This document shows positions 44,301 through 54,504 of a stretch of DNA of 64,000 bases, piece by piece. How positions within the stretch are numbered: the stretch's first letter is position 1; each line of letters starts with the position of its first letter. The stretch covers positions 1,206,001 to 1,270,000 of the forward strand of contig NZ_CP132230.1 of the NCBI RefSeq assembly GCF_030732225.1, given 5' to 3'. The notes beneath the pieces are model-generated. The model had not been told where the DNA came from, searched no databases, and saw nothing but the letters and a program-made list of their open reading frames with translations. This DNA is from Streptococcus iniae (GTDB taxonomy: Bacteria > Bacillota > Bacilli > Lactobacillales > Streptococcaceae). Made by a program: the position numbers and the translations under genes.

Positions 44301-47300
44301 TTAATCAACAGCTACTACTTCAATTGTTTGACCACCCATTAAAACCAGGTATTTTTCAATTTTGTTAATCCTATAGGCCTGTTTTAAAGCTTGCGCATAA
44401 AGTTCCATTTGCATGCTATACCTATTTACCATATCTAAACTTGTTGAATATCGATCTGTCTTATAGTCAAATAATACGATTCTGTCATCAAATAACAAGT
44501 AACCATCAATTATCCCACGGACAACAAATTTCTCCTGACTTTTAGGGTCTTTTTTCAACATAGCAAAAGGTGCTTCACGATGTAAGAATGCTCTCTTTGC
44601 TTGAATTTTTTGCCCAAGGTCAGTTTCTTGAAAAAAGGCTAATATTTTCTTCAAATCAATCTTTTCTTTAACACTATCATCAGCACTGACCAATGCTAAT
44701 GCATCCTTAATCTCCCTCATTGAAACCTTATCTGAAACTGTAATGCGTTGCATCAATTCATGCAATGCTGAACCAATTTGACTTGATTCAACGACCTTAC
44801 TTTTTGAAAAGTTAGGAAGTTTGTAAGTCTTTTGACTGTAGGTTTGTTTATCAATAACATCAACACCATCATTATCCATTAAAGGTTCATAATATTTTTT
44901 CAACTGACTAGGCGTTCTGACAGTTGGTAAATGGATTGCCGCATCATAGAGTTGATTGAGTTCTGACACCTTATCCAACATGTCAATAGCACGCGCTATC
45001 TCGAGCGTTTGACGGTTATCTTTTTGATTGTCTTTTTGATTTAAAAAACTTTCCTTTGATAATCTCCCAATCTGATTTGCTGTTAGATCCTTATCTGACA
45101 CATATACTAAATCAAAATGTAAATCCTCTTTGAAATTTTCAGAAATGGCTAAAATCCAGTCCTGAAATGTAGTTAGTGACTCTCTTAGTTCTTGCGATAA
45201 ATGATTACCAGTTCTTTGTCCAGAAAAAGCATCTTGTGCCTTTTGTTGGCTCCCTTTACCAATCAAGTATAACTTCTTTTTTGCCCTTGTCATTGCAACA
45301 TAAAGCAAGCGCATCTGCTCTGATAAGGTTGCTCTTTTTAAACGGTTTTTATTCAACTGATAAGGTAAGGTTTCAAGCGAAACTTTTAAACTATTCAAGT
45401 GTTGTGCTTCAACCTGCTCTTTGACATCTGCAATATATTTTATGCCAATCCCCATCTCACGGTCTAAAATAAGCGGTGAATGAAGATCTGTCATGCTAAA
45501 GCGTTTATCACAATTGAGAATGAAAACATATTTAAATTCCAAACCCTTAGATTTATGGATTGTCATTAGATTGACAGCATTTTTAGGTTGGTCTATTTCC
45601 ACATCCACCAGGTCATTTTGAGTCTCAAGAATCTTATCAATCATTCTGATAAAACGAGACAGACCTTTAAAGCCCGTTTTTTCAAACTGACTAGAACGAA
45701 GGGCTAGGGCATAGAGATTGGCCTGAGCTTGCTCAGCTTTTGGACTTGTTGCCACTAAGTCATAGTAAAAACGATCATTAAAAATTTTCCAAATCAAGTC
45801 ATATAAGGAGTGACTCTTTGCAAAGTGACGCCAAGAGTCAAGTGTGTTATGAAACTGTTCTAATTCCATTTTAAAATCAGAAGAAATAAGTTCCGGATGC
45901 TCCCCTTCACCTTTGAGACAATTGCAGAGCTTTTCATAAAAAGAATCAATTTTTCCAGAATTACTCCCCTGTAAAGCTATTCTAGCCAATTGATCCTCAT
46001 CAAATCCAAACATAAGAGAACGCATCAATGCAACTAAAGCATAATCATTCAAAGGATTATTAATCGTCCTTAGGGTATCAAGCATAAGCATTACTTCAAC
46101 TGATTTAAGATAATTCGTCTGTCCACCATCAGCGACCAAAGGAATGCCATAGTGATTAAATGCCTGAAATATGGTATCATTGCGTGTTCTTGAAGATACT
46201 AAAAGTGTTATGTCTGAAAATGGGACACCTTCTTCGGTATGAAGTTTGATAATTTCTTTAACAAGAAGTTTAACCTGCCAAGGGGAAATACCATCACTTT
46301 CACTTTCTTCAAGGGTAGTCGACTCATCTGAATCATCAGCAAGGTCTGTATTGTATATCAAAAATTGACACTTGTTTTCTGGATGTTCTTCTTTTTGACG
46401 GTCACTTCCTGCAAGGAGTTGATGGTTACCATCATATAGAATATCCCCAACAGCCTCATCCATAAGATGAGTAAAAATAGCATTGGTCACATCTAAAACT
46501 TCTGACTGACTTCTAAAATTCTCTTTTAGAATAATCAATTGACCATGCTGAGGATTTTCCTGATAATCCTTAAATTTAGCATTGAAAATCTGTGGATCTG
46601 CCTGCCTGAATCGGTAAATAGATTGTTTAATATCACCTACCATAAAACGGTTTTGACCAGTTGATAATAATTCTAAGAGGCGTTCTTGCATATGATTATT
46701 ATCTTGATACTCATCTACCATAACTTCATGATAATGTTCTTGATAAGCTAAACGAACAGCCTCATTGCCCTCAAGAATAGAAATTGCAAAGTGTGCAATA
46801 TCCGAAAACTCAAAAGCATTCTCAGCCATTTTAGCCTGCAAATAAGCTTCAGAAAAATCGGCAATAAAAGCTTGTAAAAGTTCTAAGAGTGGCAAACTTT
46901 CTCCCTGATACTGGAAGATAATATCTAAATGCCTTAGCCCTTCAAGATGATTCTGTAAATCTTTGAAAACAGGATATTTCTGTCCAGCAACAGTCACAGA
47001 TTGCCCAGATGGCAAGAGAGCTGTTAAGTCTTGGGCTAGTTGTGATATCTTAGCAAAGCCATACATGGTTTCAAAGTGAGTCGAAAACTCATATAAACTC
47101 GCAATCATCTGCTTATGTTTCTGATAAGCCTTTGTCTCACTTCCTTTAGCGGTAACTTGCTTATAATCTTCCAAGTCCGTAATGTCTTGCAGTGCGGCAG
47201 CTGTTTTTTGCATGCACTCTAAGAAAAGTTCCAACTCCTCTTTAGGATAATCGGCAAAGCCTTGATAATGATGAACACCCTTAAGAAAGTTTTGAGCTAA

Positions 47301-47948
47301 CCATTTTTTAGGGTTGTCAGTTGACTGGCAGAATTGGTGAATCTGATAGACCAATTGTTTAAAACTATTAGCAGTCTTTGCTTTTCCTGAAAAATTTTGC
47401 ACCAAAGCGATGAAGATGCCTTGGTGTTTTTGCATATAGCTTTCAAACAGCTTATCAAAAACCTCTGTTTTTAAAATATCTTGCTCAGATTTCTCCTGCA
47501 TTATCCGATATTTAGGTGAAATCCCTAATGAATAACCATACTGAGAAACTAATTTTTGGGTAAAAGCATCCATTGTCCCGATATCTGCTTGATCTAAGTG
47601 ATGCAATTGTTCACTCAGGTAATGTTTGACGTCTGGATTATGCTGACTTTTAATGGCTTCAATAAGCTTTTTTTCCAAACGCTCTTTTAATTCAGTTGCC
47701 GCCTTAACAGTGAAGGTAGAAATGAACATTCGGTCAATAGCAACACCACGCATGATTTTGTCAATAATACGTTCAACCATAACAAAGGTTTTTCCTGAAC
47801 CTGCAGAGGCTGAAACTAAAATATTTTGACCATGACTATAAATCGCTTCAATTTGTTCAGCTGTCCTTTTTTGCACTTTGTCTGACGCCATTTCAGCTTC
47901 TTGCAGAGCAATAATAGCCTTTGCATCTAAAAATGGTTCAAAGTTCAT
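44301..47948 (-). CDS. rexA: ATP-dependent helicase/nuclease subunit RexA (AddA)
   Basis: 1215 residues. UvrD-like helicase with Walker A SASAGSGKTFVMVERI (48-63), the VDEYQDNNHMQ motif II, GDIKQSIYRFRQADP motif III, a late VAMTRAKKKLYLIG motif VI, and a C-terminal RecB-type nuclease (RGIIDGYLLFDDRIVLFDYK). With RexB it resects double-strand breaks to chi sites for recombination and degrades linear DNA. The ATG overlaps the rexB stop by 4 nt. Confidence 0.96.
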   Translation of the reverse strand: MNFEPFLDAKAIIALQEAEMASDKVQKRTAEQIEAIYSHGQNILVSASAGSGKTFVMVERIIDKIMRGVAIDRMFISTFTVKAATELKERLEKKLIEAIKSQHNPDVKHYLSEQLHHLDQADIGTMDAFTQKLVSQYGYSLGISPKYRIMQEKSEQDILKTEVFDKLFESYMQKHQGIFIALVQNFSGKAKTANSFKQLVYQIHQFCQSTDNPKKWLAQNFLKGVHHYQGFADYPKEELELFLECMQKTAAALQDITDLEDYKQVTAKGSETKAYQKHKQMIASLYEFSTHFETMYGFAKISQLAQDLTALLPSGQSVTVAGQKYPVFKDLQNHLEGLRHLDIIFQYQGESLPLLELLQAFIADFSEAYLQAKMAENAFEFSDIAHFAISILEGNEAVRLAYQEHYHEVMVDEYQDNNHMQERLLELLSTGQNRFMVGDIKQSIYRFRQADPQIFNAKFKDYQENPQHGQLIILKENFRSQSEVLDVTNAIFTHLMDEAVGDILYDGNHQLLAGSDRQKEEHPENKCQFLIYNTDLADDSDESTTLEESESDGISPWQVKLLVKEIIKLHTEEGVPFSDITLLVSSRTRNDTIFQAFNHYGIPLVADGGQTNYLKSVEVMLMLDTLRTINNPLNDYALVALMRSLMFGFDEDQLARIALQGSNSGKIDSFYEKLCNCLKGEGEHPELISSDFKMELEQFHNTLDSWRHFAKSHSLYDLIWKIFNDRFYYDLVATSPKAEQAQANLYALALRSSQFEKTGFKGLSRFIRMIDKILETQNDLVDVEIDQPKNAVNLMTIHKSKGLEFKYVFILNCDKRFSMTDLHSPLILDREMGIGIKYIADVKEQVEAQHLNSLKVSLETLPYQLNKNRLKRATLSEQMRLLYVAMTRAKKKLYLIGKGSQQKAQDAFSGQRTGNHLSQELRESLTTFQDWILAISENFKEDLHFDLVYVSDKDLTANQIGRLSKESFLNQKDNQKDNRQTLEIARAIDMLDKVSELNQLYDAAIHLPTVRTPSQLKKYYEPLMDNDGVDVIDKQTYSQKTYKLPNFSKSKVVESSQIGSALHELMQRITVSDKVSMREIKDALALVSADDSVKEKIDLKKILAFFQETDLGQKIQAKRAFLHREAPFAMLKKDPKSQEKFVVRGIIDGYLLFDDRIVLFDYKTDRYSTSLDMVNRYSMQMELYAQALKQAYRINKIEKYLVLMGGQTIEVVAVD

Positions 47949-50900
47949 TTTGACCTAACCTCTTTTTCCATTAAACTTAAAAATTCTTGACGTTTTTCGT
48001 TACTTGAGCCTTTAACCAAAAGTCTAGCTTGACCTAAATCAAGGTCGGATTCAAAACCTGTAATAGCCTTTAATTGGTCACCTTGTACAGACCTACCATC
48101 CTTACTATAAGGATTGATAAGAAAATGCCCAGATTTAATTTGCTCTAAAGCTTTATAATAAAGGTGTTTATTAAATTGAATTAATAAATCGATTTCTTGC
48201 TCACTATAAAGGTTCTTACTTGTTTTGTAAAGACCATTAGACAGGTATTCTTTTTCTGTCTCAAGAAAAATCCCTTTATAAGTCATTTCACTATAAAAAT
48301 CTGTTAAAACTTTCTCATCTAATTGTTTATATTTTTTCAAATCAAACTTTGGATCTTGCATATGCAAATACATGGCTCCAAAAAGTTTCCCATCAGGATT
48401 ATTGTCTTTTAATGCTGTCAAGTAAGTCACTAATTGTGGGCTTAAACCATTATAAAACTGATCAATCTCAAAAGCTTGTGCACTTGATTTGTAGTCAACA
48501 ATCCCAACACTAGCGTCAGGCAACTGGTCTATTCTATCAATTGTTCCATTAATCAATAACTCCTTACCCAAGGCAATTTTAAAATGGTCTTCTTGTTTTA
48601 AAACTTTAATAGACTGAGACAAATCTAGAATCCTAGCAGTTGATTTAACGATGGCTTCTAATTGTCTTAGACTAAATTCTCCCTGAGCATCCTGCTGATA
48701 AAAGGTTTTGAAGGAAGTTTCTTGGTTTACCTCTTCAATTGCCTTTTGCACTTTAGCATCAAAAGAGGCAGCTGAATGATCCGACATGATTACTTCAAAC
48801 ACTTTATGGAGATAAGTGCCGTGTTGCCTTGCATCAGGATGAATTGAGCCCTTCTCTTCTAATCCCAAAACATACTGTAAATAATACTTATACTGATTGT
48901 TGTAAAAAACTGATAGTGCCGAACTTGATAGCGACAATGGCTTATCTTCTGGGAAACGCCTTGCCAAAACCTCTGGTGCCAATTTTTTGGTTTGCAGATG
49001 ATTTTTCTGTTCCTGAAAAGAAATCTTATTCTCTTTAAGTCTCTTTTTTAAATAACGCAACATGACCGTCCAAAAATTATTGTCTTCTGGACTAAACTCT
49101 TGATCTAATGCTTGTCTGTTAATGTCAATAAGTTGGCTCAACAAAGACTTGTAGTGACCAATATCTGTTTCTCTATTGGAAAATTGATTTTTACCTTTCT
49201 CAATCAAAGGAACGCCAAAATGAATGAGATCCAACAAATAAGGTGACGAGTGATCAGACATCTCATTAATAAGACTTGGCTGGCTCAAAACCAATTCTTT
49301 AGTAGCAGCATTAAAAAGTGATAAGGCTGTATAGTGATTTTTTTTACCATTTTCATAACTAGCTATTTCCAAACGGTGGAACTGGTCTTGCCTATCATTG
49401 GTCATTAACCGTTCGTCATCACTAATTAAAGAGCTATTCTTACTGTGCTTTGGGAAATGAGTCTGGGTTAATCCAAGTGCGTAAACAAAAGCATTACTAT
49501 GTGCTTGAACAAGATCATAAGATGTCACCGTTACAACATCAAGGGTTGCCGGAACTGCACGATACTCTGCGGCTTGCATGGCGACTTTTAACAGGGATAA
49601 GGCATCATCTAAACTGAGTTTTTCCTCCGCAAAAATAAGCTGGAACTCTTCAAGAATGCTAATAAATACCTTCCATACCTCATCATTTTTCTCCCTATCA
49701 TTTTCACTTTCTTCTTCAGAAAGCTGCTGGAAATTTCCTGTTAAGTCTATTGTTTCAAAGAAGAACACTAATTTTTTCATCAAGGATTTCCCTAATTGTT
49801 GCTGACTCTTAAAAAGAGTAGCCAAGGGATCAAATAACTGTTTGCGAAGATGGTTTAAAGATTCAAGGTGAAAAATTGGCAAGTCCTGTTTTCCTTTAGG
49901 ATTTATGCTAAAGGGGCGAGAAAATTTCGTAAAACCATTGATATCTGCATAATCTAAATAATACTCAAACTGATCAATACTAGTGTTTTCAAAATGACCA
50001 AACAGACCTGATTTTAAAAGATTAATAATATCTTCACGACGCCAATTATAGCGTTTACTTCTCTCCAAAGACTCCATAAAGTGAACCAGAGGGTGATGAC
50101 TCATGGATTCTGACTTCCCAAAGTAATAAGGAATGTCATACTTGTCGAAAATAGGGCCAATTTGCAGTTGATAAGCCTCTACATCTCCAAGTAAAACTAA
50201 GATATCTTTATAGCGGTAACCCTCATACAATTTCTGACGAATTGCTTTTGCAACATGCTCTATTTCTTCTTTTTGATTTGGATTTTGCCAAATAGCAATG
50301 GCTGATTTATCATCTTCTTCTAAAACGATATCTAGTTCTGAAAAATCATTTTTTGCCTCAAAGAGCCTACTTAATTTACTAAATGTCTCTGGATAAACCA
50401 TCGAACTGCTCATAAATTCAGCTTTACAGTGATAGTCTTTAGACAATTGTCCCATAAACTCAATACTCGCCTGATAAACATTGCCTTTAACAAACGATTT
50501 TTGAAAGGCTTTTTGACTAATATAAGTTCCAATAACAACCTGATGGCACTTGTCATTAAGTAGAGAAACCAAATAATCCTCTTCTGCTGTGAAACGGGTA
50601 AAACCATCAATGACAACAACTGTCTTTGACAATTCTTTTTCAAGCTCTCTTGAACAAATAGCTTGCGCAAAATAAGCTAATGGGGTCTGGTCTTCAAATT
50701 GATCTTGCCTAATCAGATCTGAAACCATAGCGAAAATGGCGATAAGGTCATTTTTACGCTCCTCATTGTCCAAATGTAAGTCTAAAATACTGATATTGGA
50801 TGTTTTCAACTCCTTATATAGATCAACCAGTTGTTTGATGAAAGTCAAATCCCTTTTTAGAGGACCATAAATAGATAAATCTTTTGGCGCAATCAGCAAG

Positions 50901-51181
50901 AGTGCACGGTAAAAAAACATGGTTAGGGCATTATCAGTTAAGGTCTTTCCAGATCTCTTTGAATTAATGGTGAAATACCTTGCCATCTGTGTGAAACGTG
51001 TAACTGTAATAGCAAATGAAGCTTCTTCTTCAAGATGTTCTAAAACAGCTCTTTCTTTTTCAAAGGAGAGAGAATTAGGAGCAATATAAAAAACCCGATA
51101 GCCAGATTTAGCAAAACTAGCTGCTTGATTGACTAATATTTCCGTTAAAGATTGACTAATGTCTGTGTATAATAATCTCAT
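47945..51181 (-). CDS. rexB: ATP-dependent nuclease subunit RexB (AddB-like)
   Basis: 1078 residues. Inactive-helicase-like N-terminal two thirds, then a C-terminal nuclease with GTIDRIDQLPDASVGIVDYKSSA. No cysteine occurs in the last part of the protein, so the four-cysteine Fe-S staple of Bacillus AddB is absent, in keeping with the lactic-acid-bacterial RexB type. Starts the rexBA operon behind an extended -10. Confidence 0.94.
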   Translation of the reverse strand: MRLLYTDISQSLTEILVNQAASFAKSGYRVFYIAPNSLSFEKERAVLEHLEEEASFAITVTRFTQMARYFTINSKRSGKTLTDNALTMFFYRALLLIAPKDLSIYGPLKRDLTFIKQLVDLYKELKTSNISILDLHLDNEERKNDLIAIFAMVSDLIRQDQFEDQTPLAYFAQAICSRELEKELSKTVVVIDGFTRFTAEEDYLVSLLNDKCHQVVIGTYISQKAFQKSFVKGNVYQASIEFMGQLSKDYHCKAEFMSSSMVYPETFSKLSRLFEAKNDFSELDIVLEEDDKSAIAIWQNPNQKEEIEHVAKAIRQKLYEGYRYKDILVLLGDVEAYQLQIGPIFDKYDIPYYFGKSESMSHHPLVHFMESLERSKRYNWRREDIINLLKSGLFGHFENTSIDQFEYYLDYADINGFTKFSRPFSINPKGKQDLPIFHLESLNHLRKQLFDPLATLFKSQQQLGKSLMKKLVFFFETIDLTGNFQQLSEEESENDREKNDEVWKVFISILEEFQLIFAEEKLSLDDALSLLKVAMQAAEYRAVPATLDVVTVTSYDLVQAHSNAFVYALGLTQTHFPKHSKNSSLISDDERLMTNDRQDQFHRLEIASYENGKKNHYTALSLFNAATKELVLSQPSLINEMSDHSSPYLLDLIHFGVPLIEKGKNQFSNRETDIGHYKSLLSQLIDINRQALDQEFSPEDNNFWTVMLRYLKKRLKENKISFQEQKNHLQTKKLAPEVLARRFPEDKPLSLSSSALSVFYNNQYKYYLQYVLGLEEKGSIHPDARQHGTYLHKVFEVIMSDHSAASFDAKVQKAIEEVNQETSFKTFYQQDAQGEFSLRQLEAIVKSTARILDLSQSIKVLKQEDHFKIALGKELLINGTIDRIDQLPDASVGIVDYKSSAQAFEIDQFYNGLSPQLVTYLTALKDNNPDGKLFGAMYLHMQDPKFDLKKYKQLDEKVLTDFYSEMTYKGIFLETEKEYLSNGLYKTSKNLYSEQEIDLLIQFNKHLYYKALEQIKSGHFLINPYSKDGRSVQGDQLKAITGFESDLDLGQARLLVKGSSNEKRQEFLSLMEKEVRSK

Positions 51182-51210
51182 AATCCATTTCCTATCATCT
51201 TCTTTCTCAT

Positions 51211-51219
51211 ATTATATCA
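51211..51219 (-). promoter_or_regulatory. Extended -10 promoter of rexBA
   Basis: TGATATAAT on the minus strand, about 30 nt before the rexB ATG. Confidence 0.58.
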
Positions 51220-51309
51220 AATGTAAGGTGTTTTAGATATTTCAATCCCTCTTTTCAAGAAAAAGAGCTCTTTACGTTCTAAATTTATGCAATTCCTACA
51301 AAAAAAGCT

Positions 51310-51315
51310 TATAAT
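51310..51315 (+). promoter_or_regulatory. -10 element of the zinc metallopeptidase gene
   Basis: TATAAT, 29 nt upstream of the ATG; the -35 is poor. GGAGAG ribosome-binding site follows. Confidence 0.45.
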
Positions 51316-51344
51316 AGACCAAATAAATGTTTTAGGAGAGCATT

Positions 51345-52268
51345 ATGAAAACAGACGATTTAAGGGAAAGTCAAAATGTCGAAGACAGACGAGGACAAGC
51401 ATCTAGCTCATACAATGGAAGCTCTGGTAGTTCTGGTGGAGGTATGCTACTGCAACTACTTTTTTCAAGAGGTGGTTGGAAAACAAAACTTATTATTGTA
51501 ATAATCATGCTTGTCATGGGAGGCGGAGGACTTTCTGGAGTGTTGACCGGAGAGCAATCAAGTCCAAGTAATAATAGCTATCAATCAACAAAAATAAATC
51601 GTACCAAGGGGGATAAAGCTAGTCAAGAGCAAGTGACATTTGTTAGTAAGGTGTTCGCATCAACTGAAGACTATTGGACCAAAACTTTCCAAGAACAAGG
51701 TTTAACCTATAAAAAACCAACACTTGTTCTCTACACAGGAACAACACAAACAGCTTGTGGTCAAGGACAAGCTGCAGCTGGACCATTTTATTGTTCTGCT
51801 GATAAAAAGGTTTACTTAGATATTTCTTTTTATGACGAACTAACTCATAAATATGGAGCATCTGGTGATTTTGCCATGGCTTATGTTATTGCTCACGAAG
51901 TTGGCCATCATATTCAAAATGAAATCGGCACCATGTCTAAGTACGCACAGGCGCGTCAAGGAAAAAGTCAAACACAAGCCAACCAACTTAACGTGCAACT
52001 GGAGCTTCAAGCTGACTACTACGCGGGAGCATGGGCTAAATATGTTCAAGGTCAGAATTTATTAGAAAAAGGCGATATCGACGAAGCTATGACAGCCGCT
52101 CATGCGGTTGGTGATGATAAACTGCAAAAAGAAGCTTACGGTAGAGTTGTTCCTGACAGTTTTACCCATGGTAGTTCTGAACAAAGACAACGATGGTTTA
52201 ACAAAGGATTTGAGTATGGTGATTTTGACCATGGCAATACCTTTAGCATTCCATATAGTGATCTGTAA
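51345..52268 (+). CDS. YpfJ-family neutral zinc metallopeptidase, membrane-anchored
   Basis: 307 residues: Gly/Ser-rich cytoplasmic N-terminus (about 15-45), one membrane segment (about 48-66), then an extracellular domain. The zinc site HEVGHH is at 184-189 (HExxH with Glu185 catalytic); ELQADYYAGAWA downstream supplies the third ligand. Cys138 and Cys150 could form a disulfide. Substrates of this family are unknown. Confidence 0.88.
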   Translation: MKTDDLRESQNVEDRRGQASSSYNGSSGSSGGGMLLQLLFSRGGWKTKLIIVIIMLVMGGGGLSGVLTGEQSSPSNNSYQSTKINRTKGDKASQEQVTFVSKVFASTEDYWTKTFQEQGLTYKKPTLVLYTGTTQTACGQGQAAAGPFYCSADKKVYLDISFYDELTHKYGASGDFAMAYVIAHEVGHHIQNEIGTMSKYAQARQGKSQTQANQLNVQLELQADYYAGAWAKYVQGQNLLEKGDIDEAMTAAHAVGDDKLQKEAYGRVVPDSFTHGSSEQRQRWFNKGFEYGDFDHGNTFSIPYSDL

Positions 52269-52271
52269 TTC

Positions 52272-52301
52272 AAAAAGGAGTAGCATTTGCGACTCCTTTT
52301 A
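52272..52301. terminator. Bidirectional terminator
   Basis: AAAAGGAGT with ACTCCTTTT, 10-nt loop, between convergent genes; its right arm touches the ATPase stop. Confidence 0.82.
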
Positions 52302-52970
52302 ATGATGTTTTCTAAGCACACCATCTTCCATATAATAGACGTAATCACACTCTTCAATCATCCTTTGATCATGTGTTACCATTATGATAGCTTTATTTTT
52401 CTCTCGGCATTCTTTCAATAAAAGGGATACGACTTCATGAGCCCGTTTTGTATCCAAACTTGCCGTTGGCTCGTCTGCCAAAATAAGGGCTGGATTATTA
52501 TAAAGAGCCCGCGCAATAGCTAGTCTTTGCCGCTCACCACCTGAAATGTCCTTTGGAAATTTTTTAGCAAGGTGACTAATCTCTAACTCTTTAAAAAGGG
52601 TCTGCTTTTGGTCGTGATTTCTTTTTTGTGACAGCCGATCAACCAATTCAAGTTGCTGCTCAGCTGTTAAAAACGGGATGAGATTAGAAGTCTGCAAAAT
52701 AAAACCAATATCTTCAAAACGCCGTTTAGCACGTTCTTTTTCAGGTAACTGAGTGTAGTCACTCCCATTGATAATGATTTGGCCTTTTGTTGGTGTCTGC
52801 AAGCCACCAGCAAGCGTCAAAAATGTTGATTTCCCAGACCCAGAAGGTCCAATAACCGCAACAAACTGACCTGCTTCAATAGTGAAATCTGTTGCCTTTA
52901 AGGCTTGGATTTTTTGATTGCCATCTTGAAAAGTCTTGCTCACACCTATAAATTGTAAGATTCGTTCCAT
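52299..52970 (-). CDS. ABC transporter ATPase (MacB/HrtA-like)
   Basis: 223 residues; Walker A GPSGSGKST (about 39-47), Q-loop LQTSNLIPFL, signature ISGGERQRLAIARAL, Walker B LILADEPTASLD, switch THDQ. Pairs with the single-FtsX-domain permease 8 nt upstream. Haem/drug efflux (HrtBA) or a lipid/peptide role is possible; the ligand is unknown. Confidence 0.87.
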   Translation of the reverse strand: MERILQFIGVSKTFQDGNQKIQALKATDFTIEAGQFVAVIGPSGSGKSTFLTLAGGLQTPTKGQIIINGSDYTQLPEKERAKRRFEDIGFILQTSNLIPFLTAEQQLELVDRLSQKRNHDQKQTLFKELEISHLAKKFPKDISGGERQRLAIARALYNNPALILADEPTASLDTKRAHEVVSLLLKECREKNKAIIMVTHDQRMIEECDYVYYMEDGVLRKHH

Positions 52971-52978
52971 GCCAACTC

Positions 52979-54049
52979 CTATCCTATCGCTTTTAGAGGA
53001 TCAATTCTAACTGTTGCAAGAACTGAAAATAGAGTCCCTAAAAGAGCACATAATATCAAACTCGTAAAAATAAGACTATCTAAACCAAGATTTCCTTGAA
53101 AAGGGACTGCCTTTGGCAATAGCAGAGCTGTTAAGCCTGTTAAAAGCCAACCAGCACTACTGCCAATAATACTGAGAAGAAAAGTCTGAGTCAGCAAAGC
53201 ATTAGCAATAACTTTATTTGAAATCCCTTGTGCTTTCATTATGCCAAATATTGGTGCTTTTTGAATGGTTAACACATACATGAAAATGCTAATAATGATT
53301 GCTGAAATCAGAATTAAAAAACCAATCATAAAAGCAAAGGTTAAAACTTGAGCATTATAGCCCGGAAGTTTAGTGATAAAGCTTTCAAGACTTAATTTTT
53401 GAAAATCACTTTTGGGGTAATTGTCGACCTTTCCTTGAACAATAAAGGCATTAACAAGCATATCTCCAGTTTTAGAGGGTCTCATAAAAGGCTTAAAAGT
53501 CTCTTGAGACATATAAATAACTGGACTGACGTTAAAAGTAGCCTTATTTGTAATACCGACTATTTTAACTGTCTTATCTTGATTTAAAAATTGAATATGA
53601 TCACCAAGTTCAAAACCAGACTTATCAGCCAAGCTTTTATCAATAAGAGCCTCATTTTGGCCTTTTAAAGTTCGTCCTTTAAGAAGTGGTGGCAAAAGAA
53701 AACTATTAGCTTCAATGCCAAAAAGGCTCACTTTTTGTTTATCTTCTTCGTTAGGTTTCACTTTTGTCCATGCAACTGTATTAAACTGCTGCAATGATGT
53801 TATTTTTGCTGCATCAATCTGTTTTTTCTTGTCTTTTGGTATTTGTGATAAATTAAGTGTGGCATTGGCATCTTTTGCTAAAAAAACCAGGTCAGCTTTC
53901 CAATAATCAATAGCTGACTTGTTTTCTTGTACAAGTCCATTAGCTAATCCAGATAGGAAAAACATGAGATAAGCTATTAGCAAAAGTAAACCTGTTATTA
54001 AGCTATATTTTAATTTAGCTTCTTTCATTTCATTAAGTGCTAAAAACAT
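52979..54049 (-). CDS. FtsX/MacB-type ABC permease (HrtB-like)
   Basis: 356 residues: one N-terminal membrane segment (about 15-35), a large extracellular domain (about 40-230), then three membrane segments in the FtsX pattern, ending RIDPLKAIG. This is the layout of HrtB-like permeases. It lies between the OsmC gene (2 nt gap) and the ATPase gene, suggesting a stress-linked exporter. Confidence 0.84.
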   Translation of the reverse strand: MFLALNEMKEAKLKYSLITGLLLLIAYLMFFLSGLANGLVQENKSAIDYWKADLVFLAKDANATLNLSQIPKDKKKQIDAAKITSLQQFNTVAWTKVKPNEEDKQKVSLFGIEANSFLLPPLLKGRTLKGQNEALIDKSLADKSGFELGDHIQFLNQDKTVKIVGITNKATFNVSPVIYMSQETFKPFMRPSKTGDMLVNAFIVQGKVDNYPKSDFQKLSLESFITKLPGYNAQVLTFAFMIGFLILISAIIISIFMYVLTIQKAPIFGIMKAQGISNKVIANALLTQTFLLSIIGSSAGWLLTGLTALLLPKAVPFQGNLGLDSLIFTSLILCALLGTLFSVLATVRIDPLKAIG

Positions 54050-54051
54050 CG

Positions 54052-54432
54052 TTAAGCTCCTTTGGAGTGATAATGAAAATCAATGACTACTGTCACATCC
54101 TTTGCAAGCAGTTGTTTGACGCGGCATTTTTGTGCTACAAAGTCTCTTAATGCATTTTCAAGATGTTGAGTCAAAAGTGCCGGAAGAGTGACATTCAAAT
54201 AAAAACCACCTTCTTCATAATCAATACTAGTCTCAATTCTTGCTTGATTATCACCAAAAGTGTGTTTCCAAAATGATTGCACACACATAGTGACACAGGA
54301 GGCGAGAGCTATGTTCATCAGAGACATTGGTGTCTCTCCATTTTCAGTTGACCCAAACAATTCAACACTTGTTCCATAGCCATTTGACCTTGTATGGAAC
54401 AAGCGATCTCCATATATGTGATGATGGTACAT
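54052..54432 (-). CDS. OsmC/Ohr-family redox protein
   Basis: 126 residues; LASCVTMC (Cys46, Cys50) and QKCRVKQLL (Cys103) mark the OsmC fold with peroxidatic and resolving cysteines. Reduces organic or fatty-acid peroxides or acts on persulfides, depending on subgroup. Leads the operon with the ABC pair, which supports a role in oxidative or haem stress (inference). Confidence 0.85.
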   Translation of the reverse strand: MYHHHIYGDRLFHTRSNGYGTSVELFGSTENGETPMSLMNIALASCVTMCVQSFWKHTFGDNQARIETSIDYEEGGFYLNVTLPALLTQHLENALRDFVAQKCRVKQLLAKDVTVVIDFHYHSKGA

Positions 54433-54459
54433 AAGATTAACCTCTTCGAATTTTTCTTA

Positions 54460-54468
54460 ATTATAACA
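54460..54468 (-). promoter_or_regulatory. Extended -10 promoter of the OsmC-ABC operon
   Basis: TGTTATAAT on the minus strand, placed against the pheT terminator, followed by GAGG before the ATG. Confidence 0.6.
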
Positions 54469-54497
54469 AAAAGTGCCCTTTTTACAAAAGAACACTT
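54467..54497 (-). terminator. Terminator after pheT
   Basis: Minus strand AAGTGTTCTTTT pairs with AAAAGGGCACTT (with G-U pairs), followed by TTTG. Overlaps the start of the next promoter. Confidence 0.72.
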
Positions 54498-54504
54498 CTT
54501 ATTT

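Noticed and set aside
51643..52357. Several overlapping frames of 60-75 codons on both strands around the zinc peptidase
   Set aside because: They are shadows of the metallopeptidase and ATPase genes, with no independent start signals.
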